A stretch of DNA of 64,000 nucleotides from positions 30,884,545-30,948,544 of the forward strand of contig NC_053420.1 in NCBI RefSeq assembly GCF_016859285.1. Reading direction: 5' to 3'. Position numbers and translations under genes: made by a program. Shown piece by piece: positions 12,901 through 23,000 of the stretch. The stretch comes from Xiphias gladius. Lineage: Eukaryota > Chordata > Actinopteri > Istiophoriformes > Xiphiidae. Numbering within the stretch: position 1 is the stretch's first letter; every line of letters starts with the position of its first letter. Under the pieces are notes generated by a model, which did no database searches, was not told the DNA's origin, and saw only the letters and a list, made by a program, of their open reading frames with translations.

Positions 12901-15900
12901 CCACTGTTCATACAGGCCCGGGTTGACGGATGTGAAAGACACAGTGATGACATAGGTCGTGTCTTCGTTAAGAAAGTAGTCACCGGAGGAGTAGATGCAG
13001 CTTACAGAACTGATGTCACCAAGTGTGAATGCAGCTCCTGGTTCTTCTTTCAGCAGTGCCACGTGCACAAGCTGTCTCTGTATAGACACAAAATTTGCAA
13101 TTACTATGACAAAGGTTCTAACATTTCTTTGACATGAAAGAAAAAAAAAAATTTGAAATGAAGATTGTGTGAACACTACACTGACACCAAGACGAGTAAC
13201 AGAGCACAGAGTAGCTTGCTTATGGTTAAACACAGCATTTAACTTAGGGTCATTCAGTCTTTCTCATGCTGGCCCATTGCATGCCCACGCCGGACTGTAT
13301 TCTCTGTCTATGAAACAGACGTCTGTTACCTAGGTGAAAGATGTATTTTGCTCAGCTTCCTGTCTCAGCTCATTTGGATCCTTTTGCTTATTCTTACTGC
13401 CGGCCTAGTCATTACTGTAAACCTGTCATCCACTACTCAACTACATCAGCTCCGATTGAGTGTTTGCATTAGGGTCCCGTTTCTTTTTGCTATTAATACA
13501 TTCAGAATAAATGAGGCTACTATTTTCCAAACCCTGACTTGCTATAATTCTTGTAATTTATTCACCGTTAAGATAAAATTTTTTCATATTCCAACCATTG
13601 TGTCATAGCTGCTTGATAAAGGACTTGTAAATGCTTACATCTAGTCATATGTGTGAAACCTTTATCTTAAAAGAGTACTTTTTCTTTATTTTATTCCATG
13701 ATTTCTATTATAAATACAGGCAATAGGATGGATTATTTTTTTTCTTCTTCTATAATGTATATTAATACACACACACATATATACATACTGTACATAATAC
13801 ATACATACAATAAATTAGCTCCTATTATAGAGCAAATATACTGCGCACACACAAAAAAAAACTTTCCTAAATTAAAATTTAAAAACAGAATTAAAATTTT
13901 GAAAAAGGGAGAGGGGCACGGTGGTGCAGCGGTTGTCACTGTCACCTCACAGCAAAAAGGCTCTGGGATCGAACCCCGGTTCAGCCAGGCCTTTCTGTGT
14001 GGACCTTGCATGTTCTCCATGTCTGCCTGGGTTTCCTCCTGGTACTCACCCTTCCTCCCACAGTCCAAAGACATGCAGGTTAGGTTAACTGGTAACTTAT
14101 CATTCAGGCACTTGCACTTGCAAATTGTTATTACCTCTGTTTCAACTCGGAAAATCCATTTCAGTGTTGCTTTGATCTGCTCACTTTCCACAGTTAAATC
14201 TTCATCACAGGAGATGCTGACATCATCAACTTGTTCAGATATCTGTTCAACATTTGAAAAAGTCAATTATAATTCAGAATGGTGAGGAACTGAAGAATGA
14301 ATCGATTCAACTATGATTTACTATTTTAAAGAACATGTTGTATTAGTTGTTGTATTAGTCAACTGACCAACTTCCTTTGTTTGACGTTAGAGGTTATGAA
14401 CTCATGTAATTATTTGTTATACTGAAATGATATCTAGTTTTTGATACCTCTGTACCTGATCAAGAGCTAATTTGGGCTCAAAATGTAGTACTTTTCTAAA
14501 TGTAATGAAGCTAAAAAAATATTTAAAGGGGGCATTCTACAGTTTTGCAATACACTGAAAAGTAGAAATCACTATACTATATATTATATGATACCCTGAG
14601 ATTAGTCTCTCTGGAAGGCTAATATGTACCCACAATGCAGTGGGTCTGAATCCGGCCAGACATCCTTATCTTTGTTGTGGTGTACGAAATTAAGCAAAAG
14701 CAGAAAAACATAAGCAACAGACCGTGGATGACCAGTGTACTTTTTCACTTAACACTTGATGGAAACACGTATTCTTGTTATTTTTCCATGGTATTTGTGT
14801 TTTGTTGGACATGCAAACGTACTACAGGATGTACTGCATGTATTGTCTTCTTTGTGTGTGTATTTGCAGGTCCGACAACTCTACTGTTTTTTCTTTAGGA
14901 GAATGATAAAGTTTGCTGTTACCTGGAGAAAAACTGGGAGGGTATGTTTGTGATAAAGGCAGGATTCAGAGACTTTTTTGAGAACACGGTGGGCCTCTCA
15001 GTCGACTGAGCCACTGCAACTTCTTACCAAATAAAAAAACTTTTGGTTTGTTTAATAGATTAGAGCCTTGTACTTACGATGTGCACTTCATTACTGCTGT
15101 TTTTGTATTCCTCCAAGAGCCTTTCATTATAGGACATAGGACCCTGGGCTTCAGTGTTATGTCTGATCTTCTCTTCTGCAGCACGCATCATCCACTCCTG
15201 TAGTTCTTCCACAGAATGAGCTTTTGGGCACTTGATGCCATACTCACAAGTTTGTGTTCTAGAATGAAATGGCATTATAAACAGTACAACAGAAAGTATG
15301 TGTAAATCAAACTGCCACTTCGGAATAGTAAAAACAGTGTACAAATTGTCCTTTAGTTTTACTTGAGTGTTTTGTTGTTTGTTTTGGAGTGTGTTCCGTG
15401 AGCTCCCTTACTGTGGAAGGTCTAAAAGGCTTAAATTTAAATAAGTTAAACTACGTCAAATGCATGCTGTTATTTGTATTTCCTTTTTGTGTACACATTT
15501 ACTGTTATAATTAAATGACAAACACATATAAACGAACAATGATTTAGCTTTTTTACTTAAAAAACGACTAAATTGTTTTTCAAGGTGACGCGAATTTTCC
15601 ATGCCAAATTAAAATCAAATTACGAGACAGAAAACATAGTGAAGAGGTTTATGACATTTCAGTATTGTCCAGCAGAGGGCAGCATAGACCTGCCAATACT
15701 AAATGCAAAGCATGGTCATTAGTCTTCATGAGGAGGTGAGAGGGAGATTTAAAGCTGTAATCCTTTTGTCAACACTAACAAAACTATAGAATATCACCAG
15801 CCTTAAGGGATAAAAAAAAAAGTTGGACAGTCCCATAACACAGTTCTATTAATGTAATGCATTTTTGATAAAACAGTTGGTTTAAGCTTTGGGTGTTTGA

Positions 15901-17163
15901 GGATTGCCCCCCGTAGTGGGACAAAGCCATGATAAAGAACCTGCATGAATCTACAGTATGGTTGTAAAACATGTCAAGGGAAGTGGTGTTGTTTACCTCT
16001 CACACAGCCAAAACTCAGCTCGGCGGTTGTGTGGAGGCTGTCGTCCTCTCCACTCAGTGCTGGTGTCCTCAGAGAGCAACTGGGCATGATCCACAGAAGA
16101 GCAGTGCTTGTAGAAGCTCTCTGGGGAGGACAGGACCAGGAGGCAAACCTTGCAGTACATGGTGACGTGTCTGGCTTCCGTCTGCTCTGGCTGGCTCAAC
16201 TGAAGGAGATGTGGCCGAACAGAGAACCCGTTGTACTCTGCCTTCCACACTGCCATCTCCACCTCACTATGGGCAGACTGGCAGTGGCCGGCCTCATGCC
16301 AACGGGGCTTGTCTTGTGTAACACGACTGCAGTACTTAAACTGACAGTTTTGTGGAAGAGGACGCACCTGGCTGTAGATGTGCTTTCTACTGTTCTCTGA
16401 CGGGTGATAAACTAAGACTGGGTCCCAGTTGTGTGCTTCATCTGCTGAGCAAGTTGCATTCCACCTTTTGGCTGTTAGTTTTGGTGGACGATCATGAAAG
16501 CAGACTTTACAGAATTCGACGAATTCACCTGAAAACTGTTGAAGTATGCTTTCCGCTGCACTTTCCGGTGTTGACAAAATAGGCTCGGACTCAGTTAAAA
16601 GTCTGATTAATTCATCTTTATCCATTTTGTTGTCTCTTATATAGTTCCATACAGAGGCTTCCTCAGAGCTTCTGGCATAAGTGCATCCCTGTCCATGTAG
16701 TGTACATCCAGAACCCTCAACAAAGAAGTTACACATTTGGTAAAGGACATTTCGACCAAAGTATCCAAATGTAGGCCGCTCAGAGACAGGCCTCCACAGG
16801 TCTGAGGCTTTGGCTTTGGCTAAAAGCAGATTTCTACTGCACTTGTGACTAACTGACTGCACTGTGTATGTTATTTCTTTGTCCTTGATAGAGCACAGAT
16901 CACAGACAGCCTTCAAATCTAGTGCTGTCAAGAGGTCACCCAGAGGTTCAGAGTTGTCAGGCTGATCAGATCCTCTCCCCGACGGAGTTGTAACACTACA
17001 GAGAAACATGTGGTCTAATCTGTGACAGTTTACAAAGTTCCACACTGCAGCTTCCTCATCACTTCTGGCAAAGGTGCATTGGTTCTTGTGGTATGTGCAA
17101 CCAAAAGCCTCCACAAAATAGCGACAGAGCAAATACTGACTCGGGTTTGGAAAGGTGGGCCGC
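624..17163 (-). CDS. helz2: helz2, helicase with zinc finger 2 (19 joined coding exons; 5' end uncertain)
   Basis: Exons on the minus strand, in transcript order: 15997-17163, 15078-15258, 14135-14242, 12563-13077, 11828-12466, 10843-11641, 10601-10676, 7040-10436, 5604-5689, 5285-5410, 5048-5203, 4815-4959, 4583-4714, 2779-2971, 2154-2300, 1832-2041, 1508-1664, 837-1004, 624-736 (stop TAG). All junctions keep frame; the total is 2837 codons plus stop, against about 2650 aa for human HELZ2. Every intron is GT-AG except the one after 5048, which uses GC. Order of parts: zinc fingers, UPF1-like helicase, RNB nuclease domain, second UPF1-like helicase. In mammals HELZ2 is a nuclear PPAR co-activator and an interferon-induced 3'-5' RNA-degrading protein; this role is taken from the family. 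No stop or frameshift occurs downstream of 17163. Upstream, the next exon is broken (17164-17272), and the first in-frame Met is at 17007-17009. The end of exon 1832-2041 could instead be 1835 (both options keep frame). Confidence 0.93.
1005..1507 (-). other. helz2: helz2 intron
   Basis: This 503-base intron lies between the motif V and motif VI exons, with donor GTGACA and acceptor TTTTCTAG. I see no gene or recognised repeat inside. Confidence 0.7.
2301..2778 (-). other. helz2: helz2 intron
   Basis: This 478-base intron lies between the motif II (DECG) and motif III (GDHKQL) exons. Donor GTGTGC, acceptor CCTTTCAG. No recognised repeat. Confidence 0.7.
2972..4582 (-). other. helz2: helz2 intron, 1.6 kb, AT-rich
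   Basis: This intron separates the [12 protein letters not shown] exon from the [10 protein letters not shown] exon (donor GTAAGTTC, acceptor TCCTCCTAG). It is AT-rich. The short ORFs in it have no recognisable product and no splice-supported coding frame. Confidence 0.7.
5046..5047 (-). other. helz2: GC splice donor in helz2
   Basis: The exon ending at 5048 is followed by GCAAGT (GTTGCAG/GCAAGT). Only this position keeps the frame into the next exon, giving [15 protein letters not shown] across the junction. The nearby GT in GCAAGTTAC would break it. GC-AG introns are a rare but normal U2-type class with an otherwise strong donor, as here. Confidence 0.85.
5728..5835 (-). mobile_element. 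terminal fragment of a Tc1-like transposon
   Basis: The stretch beginning aattacagccatttttata matches the reverse complement of 51999-52107 over about 105 bases with few differences (shared blocks catagtccctcatttt, agaggctcaaaagtaattgg, ggattatttttaatacttgg). That other copy is the 3' end of a Tc1-like transposase fragment, so this is the same end of the same family in opposite orientation, without its coding part. Confidence 0.75.
5885..6893 (+). mobile_element. decayed Tc1-like transposon in helz2 intron
   Basis: The ends carry inverted sequence: gggtgacaaattaaaggaa near 5893 and its imperfect complement cctttaatttctg near 6871. Between them is a broken transposase on the plus strand: [20 protein letters not shown] with a helix-turn-helix-like segment from 6030, [16 protein letters not shown] near 6270-6305 (first catalytic Asp; the frame changes and a stop occurs) and [11 protein letters not shown] with [12 protein letters not shown] near 6555-6670 (second Asp and Glu). 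At least two frameshifts or stops separate the pieces, so it is inactive. Confidence 0.8.
6885..7004. repeat. TG microsatellite and TA/CA-rich tract
   Basis: A run of about 25 TG units ends near 6938, followed by mixed TATA/CATA repeats to about 7004. It lies just outside the Tc1 remnant, about 40 bases from the donor of the RNB exon. Confidence 0.9.
7040..10436 (-). CDS. helz2: helz2 RNB (RNase II/R) exon, 3.4 kb
   Basis: One exon of 3397 bases encodes about 1132 residues. It opens with the end of helicase core 1 ([14 protein letters not shown]) and continues into an RNB domain. The RNB signature [14 protein letters not shown] (about 9260-9305, residue about 1540) keeps all the acidic residues that hold the two catalytic metals in RNase II-type 3'-5' exoribonucleases. 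It is followed by [13 protein letters not shown] and the downstream RNB motif [16 protein letters not shown]. The last 300 residues lead into helicase core 2 and look beta-rich, with no motif I can name. The exon ends GACAT/GTAAGT. Read through, it meets TAA at once, so splicing to 5689 is required. Nuclease activity is inferred from intact residues. Confidence 0.94.
10601..12466 (-). CDS. helz2: helz2 UPF1-like helicase core 1 (exons 11828-12466, 10843-11641, 10601-10676)
   Basis: This is a superfamily 1B helicase core. Visible motifs are Walker A GPFGTGKT near residue 840 of the joined protein, motif II IDEASQ near 962, motif [13 protein letters not shown], and a motif-IV-like SENYRS. Motif VI (VMTRAQSQ) falls at the start of the following large exon. 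The Lys/Thr of Walker A and the Asp-Glu of motif II are intact, so ATP binding is plausible. Human HELZ2 has the same arrangement of two helicase cores flanking an RNB domain. Introns are short (about 100-190 bases). Confidence 0.93.
12563..14242 (-). CDS. helz2: helz2 inter-domain exons (14135-14242 and 12563-13077)
   Basis: Two exons encode 36 and about 172 residues between the zinc fingers and helicase core 1. The first reads [16 protein letters not shown] and ends exactly at GAG/GTAATA; the second begins [14 protein letters not shown]. The product resembles the beta-rich N-terminal region that precedes the helicase core in HELZ-type proteins (short alternating hydrophobic strands such as [19 protein letters not shown]). 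No catalytic motif is visible. The intron between them carries a DANA-like SINE near 13.9-14.1 kb and a short CA/TA tract, neither of which touches a splice site. Confidence 0.88.
13078..14134 (-). other. helz2: helz2 intron with SINE
   Basis: This 1.06-kb intron lies upstream of the RQLVHVALL exon. It holds a CA/TA tract (13770-13810) and the DANA-like SINE at 13908-14100, which ends about 35 bases from the donor at 14134. The rest is unremarkable. Confidence 0.75.
13908..14100 (+). repeat. DANA-like tRNA-derived SINE, 3'-truncated
   Basis: The sequence opens ggggcacggtggtgcagcgg (RNA polymerase III A-box-like) with ggatcgaacccc as the B box. It continues through the familiar fish SINE body: tctgtgtggaccttgcatg, tgggtttcctcctggtactc and ccacagtccaaagacatgc. 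It stops at taggttaactggt, so the tail is missing. The match to the DANA type of fish SINE is by recognition of the body sequence, not by a search. Confidence 0.8.
14243..15077 (-). other. helz2: helz2 intron
   Basis: This 835-base AT-rich intron lies between the CCCH exon and the short ISEQVDDV exon. No repeat or coding frame is recognised. Confidence 0.7.
15078..15258 (-). CDS. helz2: helz2 exon completing a split CCCH finger
   Basis: Sixty codons follow the last split Arg codon of the upstream exon. A CCCH finger is assembled across the intron: C-x5-C-x5-C-x3-H, with the first Cys in the exon ending at 15997 and the rest ([12 protein letters not shown]) here. A predicted helical, charged stretch follows ([14 protein letters not shown]). 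The donor is GTAAGT and the exon ends in phase 0. Confidence 0.9.
15259..15996 (-). other. helz2: helz2 intron
   Basis: This 738-base intron interrupts the CCCH finger. Donor GTAAAC, acceptor TTCATTCTAG. Nothing recognisable inside. Confidence 0.7.
15997..17163 (-). CDS. helz2: helz2 zinc-finger exon
   Basis: 388 complete codons plus two bases form the N-terminal part of HELZ2. Two tandem copies of a module can be seen: residues about 1-35 ([10 protein letters not shown]...[10 protein letters not shown]...C) and again about 120-160 ([10 protein letters not shown]...[10 protein letters not shown]...C). The second copy is preceded by a CxxC...KEITYT segment. In both copies the cysteine spacing is C-x8-C-x6-C-x3, but the residue at the usual CCCH histidine position is Arg, so classical zinc binding is uncertain. 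Further on there are CQSAH, an FCKVC pair, and a clear C2H2 finger (C-x2-C-x12-H-x5-H) near the end. The acceptor used here for frame counting (TTTCTAG before 17163) is poor; the stronger acceptor is 110 bases upstream at 17272. Zinc fingers in this family are thought to bind RNA or partner proteins; that is family knowledge. Confidence 0.9.
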
Positions 17164-17272
17164 CTAGAAACAGCCGTACATTATTACATAATGTATATGT
17201 AATTTCTTTCTACTTGACTGAGCACTGAGTGCATGCAAGTTGGAAGTCAGGTCCGTCTCTGTGTGAGTATGT
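17164..17272 (-). pseudogene. helz2: degraded 5' module of helz2 (stop plus frameshift)
   Basis: After a strong acceptor (TTTTCTCTTTCAG ending at 17273) the minus strand reads TYSHRDGPDFQLACTQCSVK, then TAG at 17210-17212, then KEITYTL. This is clearly a paralogue of the later segment [20 protein letters not shown] inside the next zinc-finger exon. Between KEITYT and the RPTF motif there are only 26 bases here, against 81 in the later copy, a net loss of 55 bases that shifts frame. The first module is therefore not translatable as it stands. Either the gene now starts further in (first in-frame Met 17007-17009), or an upstream exon splices directly to about 17163, or the assembly has errors here. 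Confidence 0.7.
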
Positions 17273-20073
17273 CTGAAAGAGAAAACATTACAGAAAACAG
17301 CATGATGAGAAGTGTGCTCAGTGTTTGCAGTTGAGAGAACCATTAAGAGTCATTCGTGTATTTTTTTCTTAACTGCAGAATAGTATGAAGGGTATGGCGG
17401 TAAAATTTAAGGTCTCGACAGCCCGGTATGACGTAGAGTGGGCTTGTTCCTATGGTCACCTTGTTGTTTAAGACATCATGGCCCTATTTACACACCTCTT
17501 ATCAACATGTGGTCTGTATCTGGATAATGACATCCACCCCAAGGGTCTTCTCATTTGCACCTGATATTAATAAGCGCTCACCGTGATCGGATCTCAGCAT
17601 ACAAGTTAGTTAGGCAGCTAGATTGGGAGGTGAAGGTGAAGGGAAGACTTGTTAGCTTCTGCCAGGCTTGTTTGAGCAAGCAGGATGAGGTGGAGTCAGG
17701 TGGGTCCAACTATCGATCTATCTATCTAAACAGCACTCTGACAAACAATTGGCCCTAATCAAAAACATGGACGACTGTGTGACTAACTCGGTATTCACAG
17801 AAAAGCTTCAAAGGACATCAGAGTCGATGTCACCTGCCAAGTGAAGTCTGTTGATATGACAAGTCATTAAAGATGACAGCTGAGTTGATCCTAAACGTCC
17901 CAAAGAACTAGAGATTGTTCTGAAGCAGCGGCTTCAGTCCAGCAGGAGGCGTAGCTGCGCGTTTTTAACACCAGATCAACGGAGTCAGTGGCTCCGATCA
18001 GCCTCATCACCAGGGTGCGATGGGCTCCTACAAGTCATCACCCATCGAGACGTTCCAAATTCAGCTACTTAGTCTGTCCTGGTTCAAGAGAAAACCCTGT
18101 GACTCAAGGTCTTTTGACAGCTACTATTGCTACGACTGGTGTTACTTCTTCTACGAAGGAGAAGGATAGCGAAATCAAGACAACTAGAATATAATAATGA
18201 AAATAATAATACCAATAAATACCGTCAGATACGCTGTAGTATCGCGGACTCACAGAGGTCCGCGAAACTTGCCTGGTCCACAAAAACGTTTGGATTCCGA
18301 GGTTCGGGAGTGAAGGCAAACAGAACCGGAGCGCAGCCGGAGCCTCTCAGCTCTCACAGACCGGGCTGGAGCCGCACTCGTGCACGATCACCTGGGGCGG
18401 CCGATCTGACTTAGTTTTCCTCTCCAATGTTTTGCGTCTGCATCAGGTTGAAATGATAAGCATGCGCTCTGTGTGTCAACCACCTCACCTCCAGCCCTCC
18501 CACTGACACATATAGAAAAAGATCCGTCTTCCTTATTTTAACAATAACTTCCTTGTGCAGCTGTTGTTAAAGTTCCATGGAAAACCTTCATGGTGCCTCT
18601 CTACAGCAGTCATATTTGTGAACATTAACTGAAGTTCCTGACATGTAAATTCAAACATTATTTTCTATGTTTTTTTTGACTATGATTATGTGTGATTATT
18701 CAGTTTGGTTTTCAATTTGTATTTTCAGCTTATAGTTGCACTGTCCTCACTGCATATTTACTTAACCATTTCTGCAGCAATATATGCAAGTTATAGCGCT
18801 ACATCATTGAACATATTTAACAAAGGGTTGGATCTGTGTTGGACAAATGAAAAATCTGTCCATTTTTCTTGGGATTTCCTGTGCTCATCTTTCTTTTTTC
18901 ACTCGGACATCCTGCAGTCTGCCTGCTGGTCCACGTCAGCAGTGTCTTTGTTTTGATTTTCAGTGACTCTTCATTTTCCCCACTGACACACAACCTTGTT
19001 TGTCTCCATCTGGTTTGCGACTTTAATTTTTAAAAAATCGATCCATTTTTGTTCTAAGTGCACTTCCTGTTAGCTAGCATGAAGCCCTGCAATAGTTGAA
19101 TGAATAACACTATCACACGAATTTACAATCTTGGCAAATTAGTGACAGTTTCCTGCCCTTTAATTCATGAGCAATAATTAGGAAATTAGTCAAAGCCCAA
19201 ATTTACATGATATAGTGCAGTGTACTGTAGCTGTAAATTTTTTAATCACCCCAAATTATCCCACACCAGCCCTCGAATTATTTACCATCCAACAGCATTT
19301 TAGCTGTAAAAATCTGTAGTCTCCAAACCCAAGCTGATGGCATCATCAGGGTTGTTTTCTCAGACTTTGGAGCACTCCCTCCAGAGCCACAGAAGGTTTC
19401 ATACAGCTGCTTTCACAAGCTTACAACTGAGCTTCATGTGTTAAATTGATGGAGTGCTCATTTAAGACTAGTAAAAATGTAGCAATGGTAGTAAATTGAA
19501 TTGTGTTAGGTATCTAATGCACTTTCTCTTCTTGAAACATTCAGCACATTTTAACCCTGAGCCTTGTTTCCCCAGTTGTTGCCACCTTGACAACTTTAAA
19601 TGTTGTTGTAGAGCTTTATGCTGCTCCATGGCTTCAAGTCTTTGGGCTGAGGGATCCTTCACAGCACACACTGGGCCCACATTCTAGACCTGTCAATTCA
19701 GGTGTAGAGGAGGATTCTTGAAACAGAATCCCACCTTGGGCCCTAAAAAACTTAATGCAGCCATTTCAGGAGTCATGGCAAACTGACCTCTTTACTCAAC
19801 CGGTTGTTTTATATTTGTATTGTGTATATCACAAAATAAACCCAACACAGACCTTGTTTGGCCCAGGATTGGACTTTATTTCAGCTGTACTTGACTCTGC
19901 TCTCAGAATATGTGTTTGCACTTCCAAATGTGTGTGGTTTAACAAAAATGAAAAAGATGGATAACATTATTTGGTGCTGATTAACTTTCCTGAAAGGTGC
20001 AGTAGGGTGATATTGGTGAATACTGAACAATAGGAAAACTTTGAGACACAGCAGATTTTCACAAGTAGAATCC
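17273..20073. other. helz2-stmn3 gap, including stmn3 3' UTR and possible helz2 promoter
   Basis: No coding exon is recognised. The right part (about 19.8-20.07 kb) should be the stmn3 3' UTR. A GC- and CpG-richer patch at about 18.24-18.42 kb stands out from the AT-rich surroundings and includes a small hairpin, CGCGGAC...GTCCGCG. As it lies 1.1 kb upstream of the first helz2 exon acceptor, it is the best candidate for a helz2 first exon or promoter, but no TATA box or start codon supports this. Confidence 0.4.
19875..19880 (-). terminator. stmn3: candidate stmn3 polyadenylation signal
   Basis: TTTATT on the plus strand gives AATAAA on the minus strand, 194 bases past the stmn3 stop codon. 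Hexamer match only; stathmin genes often have longer 3' UTRs. Confidence 0.3.
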
Positions 20074-23000
20074 TCAGCCAGAGAGGTGAGCCTGACGCTC
20101 CTTGTTCCTGCGTACCTCTGCAGCATGGACTTCCTGTAAAACACCGTAATTGTCAGCTACACATGAAACAAAATGAAACTTAATAACTAAAAGAATGACA
20201 GAAGGTGGGGCTTTTGTGGAAAACAAAACTTAAGAGGCACACGGAGAGAAGCAAGGTCGACCGCTGAGGTGTTGAAACATTCCAGAAATATTACAAAAGG
20301 TGCAGAAACGTGCTTCAGGAAGCTTTGAATCTCTGTTCAACCTGTTTTTCAGCCATTACACTCCACTTATCAGATCCTGTTTTGCATTCACGGATCAGGA
20401 CATCAGCTTTATAATGTTGAGTCTTTCTCAGGTGTTGGTGGTTTAATGAAGTCTCATTTAAGGTCTGCACTTTATAACCCCAACAACATACAGTACAAGC
20501 TCTCAGCTGTCAGCCTTCTTTCTGTTGGCATACAGTCATCAAACTAGCAATCACTCTAGTCTACAACCAACAGGAACATATACATCATATAGTGTATGTA
20601 AAATTTTATGGAAATGTAGCCACTCCTGTCTTACGTGCAGTCACTGAATTATTCAGGACAGTTTTTACCACTGTATGTGTTCAGTTTTAGGATATATTGC
20701 ATATTATTGGTAGTAAAATCCTTGTTGATCCTATTGTCCATCCTTCCCTGCATTTTCTACCACTCTTGGGTCATTTCCACTGCATGTAGAGTCAAAATGT
20801 CTGCTGGGAAAAAGTTCCATTGTTTCTTTTTTTTTCTCACTAAGTTCTGTATTTTTGGTTGCTTTGGTTGACAGTTTGTCATCTGCTGGGTCGTGTTTCT
20901 CTGTTTGCTGCTGTTACTGAGACTCATTTATGGTGGTGACGACAACTATGGTAAATGAATTCCATGGTAATTTTAAGGGGCAGGAAACCACCACCTAATT
21001 CACGATTTATTTGTTGTGAGAGTGAAAAAAGGTTTTGAAATAGAGCTTTGAAATGCAATCATTAAAAATGTTTTAAAATCATTTTAATTAATTTTAAATT
21101 TTTTTATTCATTTTAAATTTATTCAAAGTCCATTTCAGCCTTCGTTTATGTGCTGCCAAAAGAGGGGAATTTACTGTCTGTTGGTTTTAGCTAAGAAGAT
21201 CATCCACTCATTCTCACAGAGAGCCAAAGTGACACACCCTCACTCTGTTCTTCTGAAAATTAAATGAATAAACAGGACTTTGGAATAAAGAAAAAAAAGA
21301 GATTGAAATTACAGGAGGATTGCAAATATTTATATTCAAATGTGACTTTTCCCCACTTTTCTGATAAGGCTGTAGAAAAGTTGGGAAAAGGAAACTTTAT
21401 TCACTGGTATGTCATTGGAAACTGGAAAAAGAAAAACCGGTCTTTGAGATTGTCAGTGTGAATCCCTTCCCCGACAAATGTATCTTAGGCTACTGATGAT
21501 TTTGTTTCTTCTGAAGAGAACCAGGCTAGCTGTTTCCAGTCTCATGCTAAAATGTTGAACTTTTCCTTTATGGACTAGAACTTTAACCAAGTAGTTTTAG
21601 TTGCCCAGTCTTAGACAATAAGGCACAAACCTTGATCTAAATGTGGCCAAAAAGGTCAGCTCTACCACCAAAAGTGAAACAATATATTACTATGTATTAT
21701 TATATGTGTAAACATGGGTATAAAAGGAGATTGTCTCCAATCTTCATATTTTTCATACCCACATTCAAGGCTTTTGAGTAAAATTTTGATTATTCTTTTT
21801 ATGTTTTTTTCAGATTATGTTGGCTTGTTTTGGACCTTGCTGGGCTTTCCTTGAATTAATGAAATGATAATAATATTCATTCACAAATTATCACAGAATG
21901 GGAGGACTTGCTTTCTCACGCAGCCTCTGCTTGAGGGCACTGAGGTGGGCCTCCCGGTTCTCCTTGTTGACCTCCATCTTTTGGATGAGTTTCTCCTCTG
22001 TCTTCTTGCTGAAGTTGTTGTTCTCCTCATGTGCCTTGTGGAGAACCTCTTGCACGTGCTCCCTCTTCCCAGCCAGCTGCTTCAGCACCAGGGCCTCCTG
22101 GGACTTCAGCAGGGTTTTGGGGATGGGGGAGTTGGGAGTTGGTGAGGATAATGGCAGTGGCAGTTGGGGTTGACAGGGATTCATGAACACAAAAAACCAA
22201 GTTCAGTGAACAGAAACAAAAGAATGATATATACTGCCCTGTAGCACAAAATAACTCTAATATATTTGCAGGGGTTGACTTAATGACTTTTACATTTCAA
22301 AAGTCACTTTATGACTCTTGCTTTTTTTAAATAAAAATGTGCTAACCCACTGGAGTTTCAACACACTGCCTCAACTGTTATCTGCTCAGATGAATCACTT
22401 TCCTTTGGATCTCTGGACTGGAAAAACAAACAAGTTTTAGTTGTGCAGCTTTTTTACAACACAATCTGTTCCGTGCCATTTGTTTCTAACTTGGTGATCA
22501 AGTTTTAATTAGTAATACAAGTGTTTGGTATGTATTTGGAGAACAAGCTGTGAAGTTTTGGTATTCAGAATGAAAATGTTTCAGCTGCATGATAGGTTCT
22601 GAAGGCTACTGCAAGCACAACTCCTTAGGTTTAAAATATTCAAACATACTAGACAGTCCTCAGAGTTTATGTGAGCTCTGTTGAATATGCTTAGAGTATC
22701 CAACTGTACGGTGTGCTTTCCACTGCACTCAAATTTATTTTAGGAAATATATATTTATTTTCCTTCATTCCCACTGTGAGATGAAAAGACGGATATCAAT
22801 CTCCTGTCCTTACTTAGGACTGTTCACTCATGGTTACCCCCACTACTAGCCTTGTAGTCATATCATATGAATAGTCTGAATAAGCTATTTTTATATATTT
22901 GGATCGAGTTGTGAACTAATGAAACCAGAAACAAACAAAGGAAACAAACTCCACGTAGAATGTAGATGAACTGATTCTACCTGTGTTATATTGGATTTTA

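Noticed and set aside
13698..14285. 195-codon plus-strand open frame
   Set aside because: It runs through a CA tract, a SINE and the antisense of a helz2 exon; no protein-like composition.
17275..17286. GAAAGAGAAAAC, a match to an interferon-stimulated response element near helz2
   Set aside because: On the minus strand it is the pyrimidine tract TTTTCTCTTTC of a splice acceptor ending at 17273, which explains it better.
21864..22173. Plus-strand frames of about 92 codons
   Set aside because: Antisense shadows of stmn3 exon 4.
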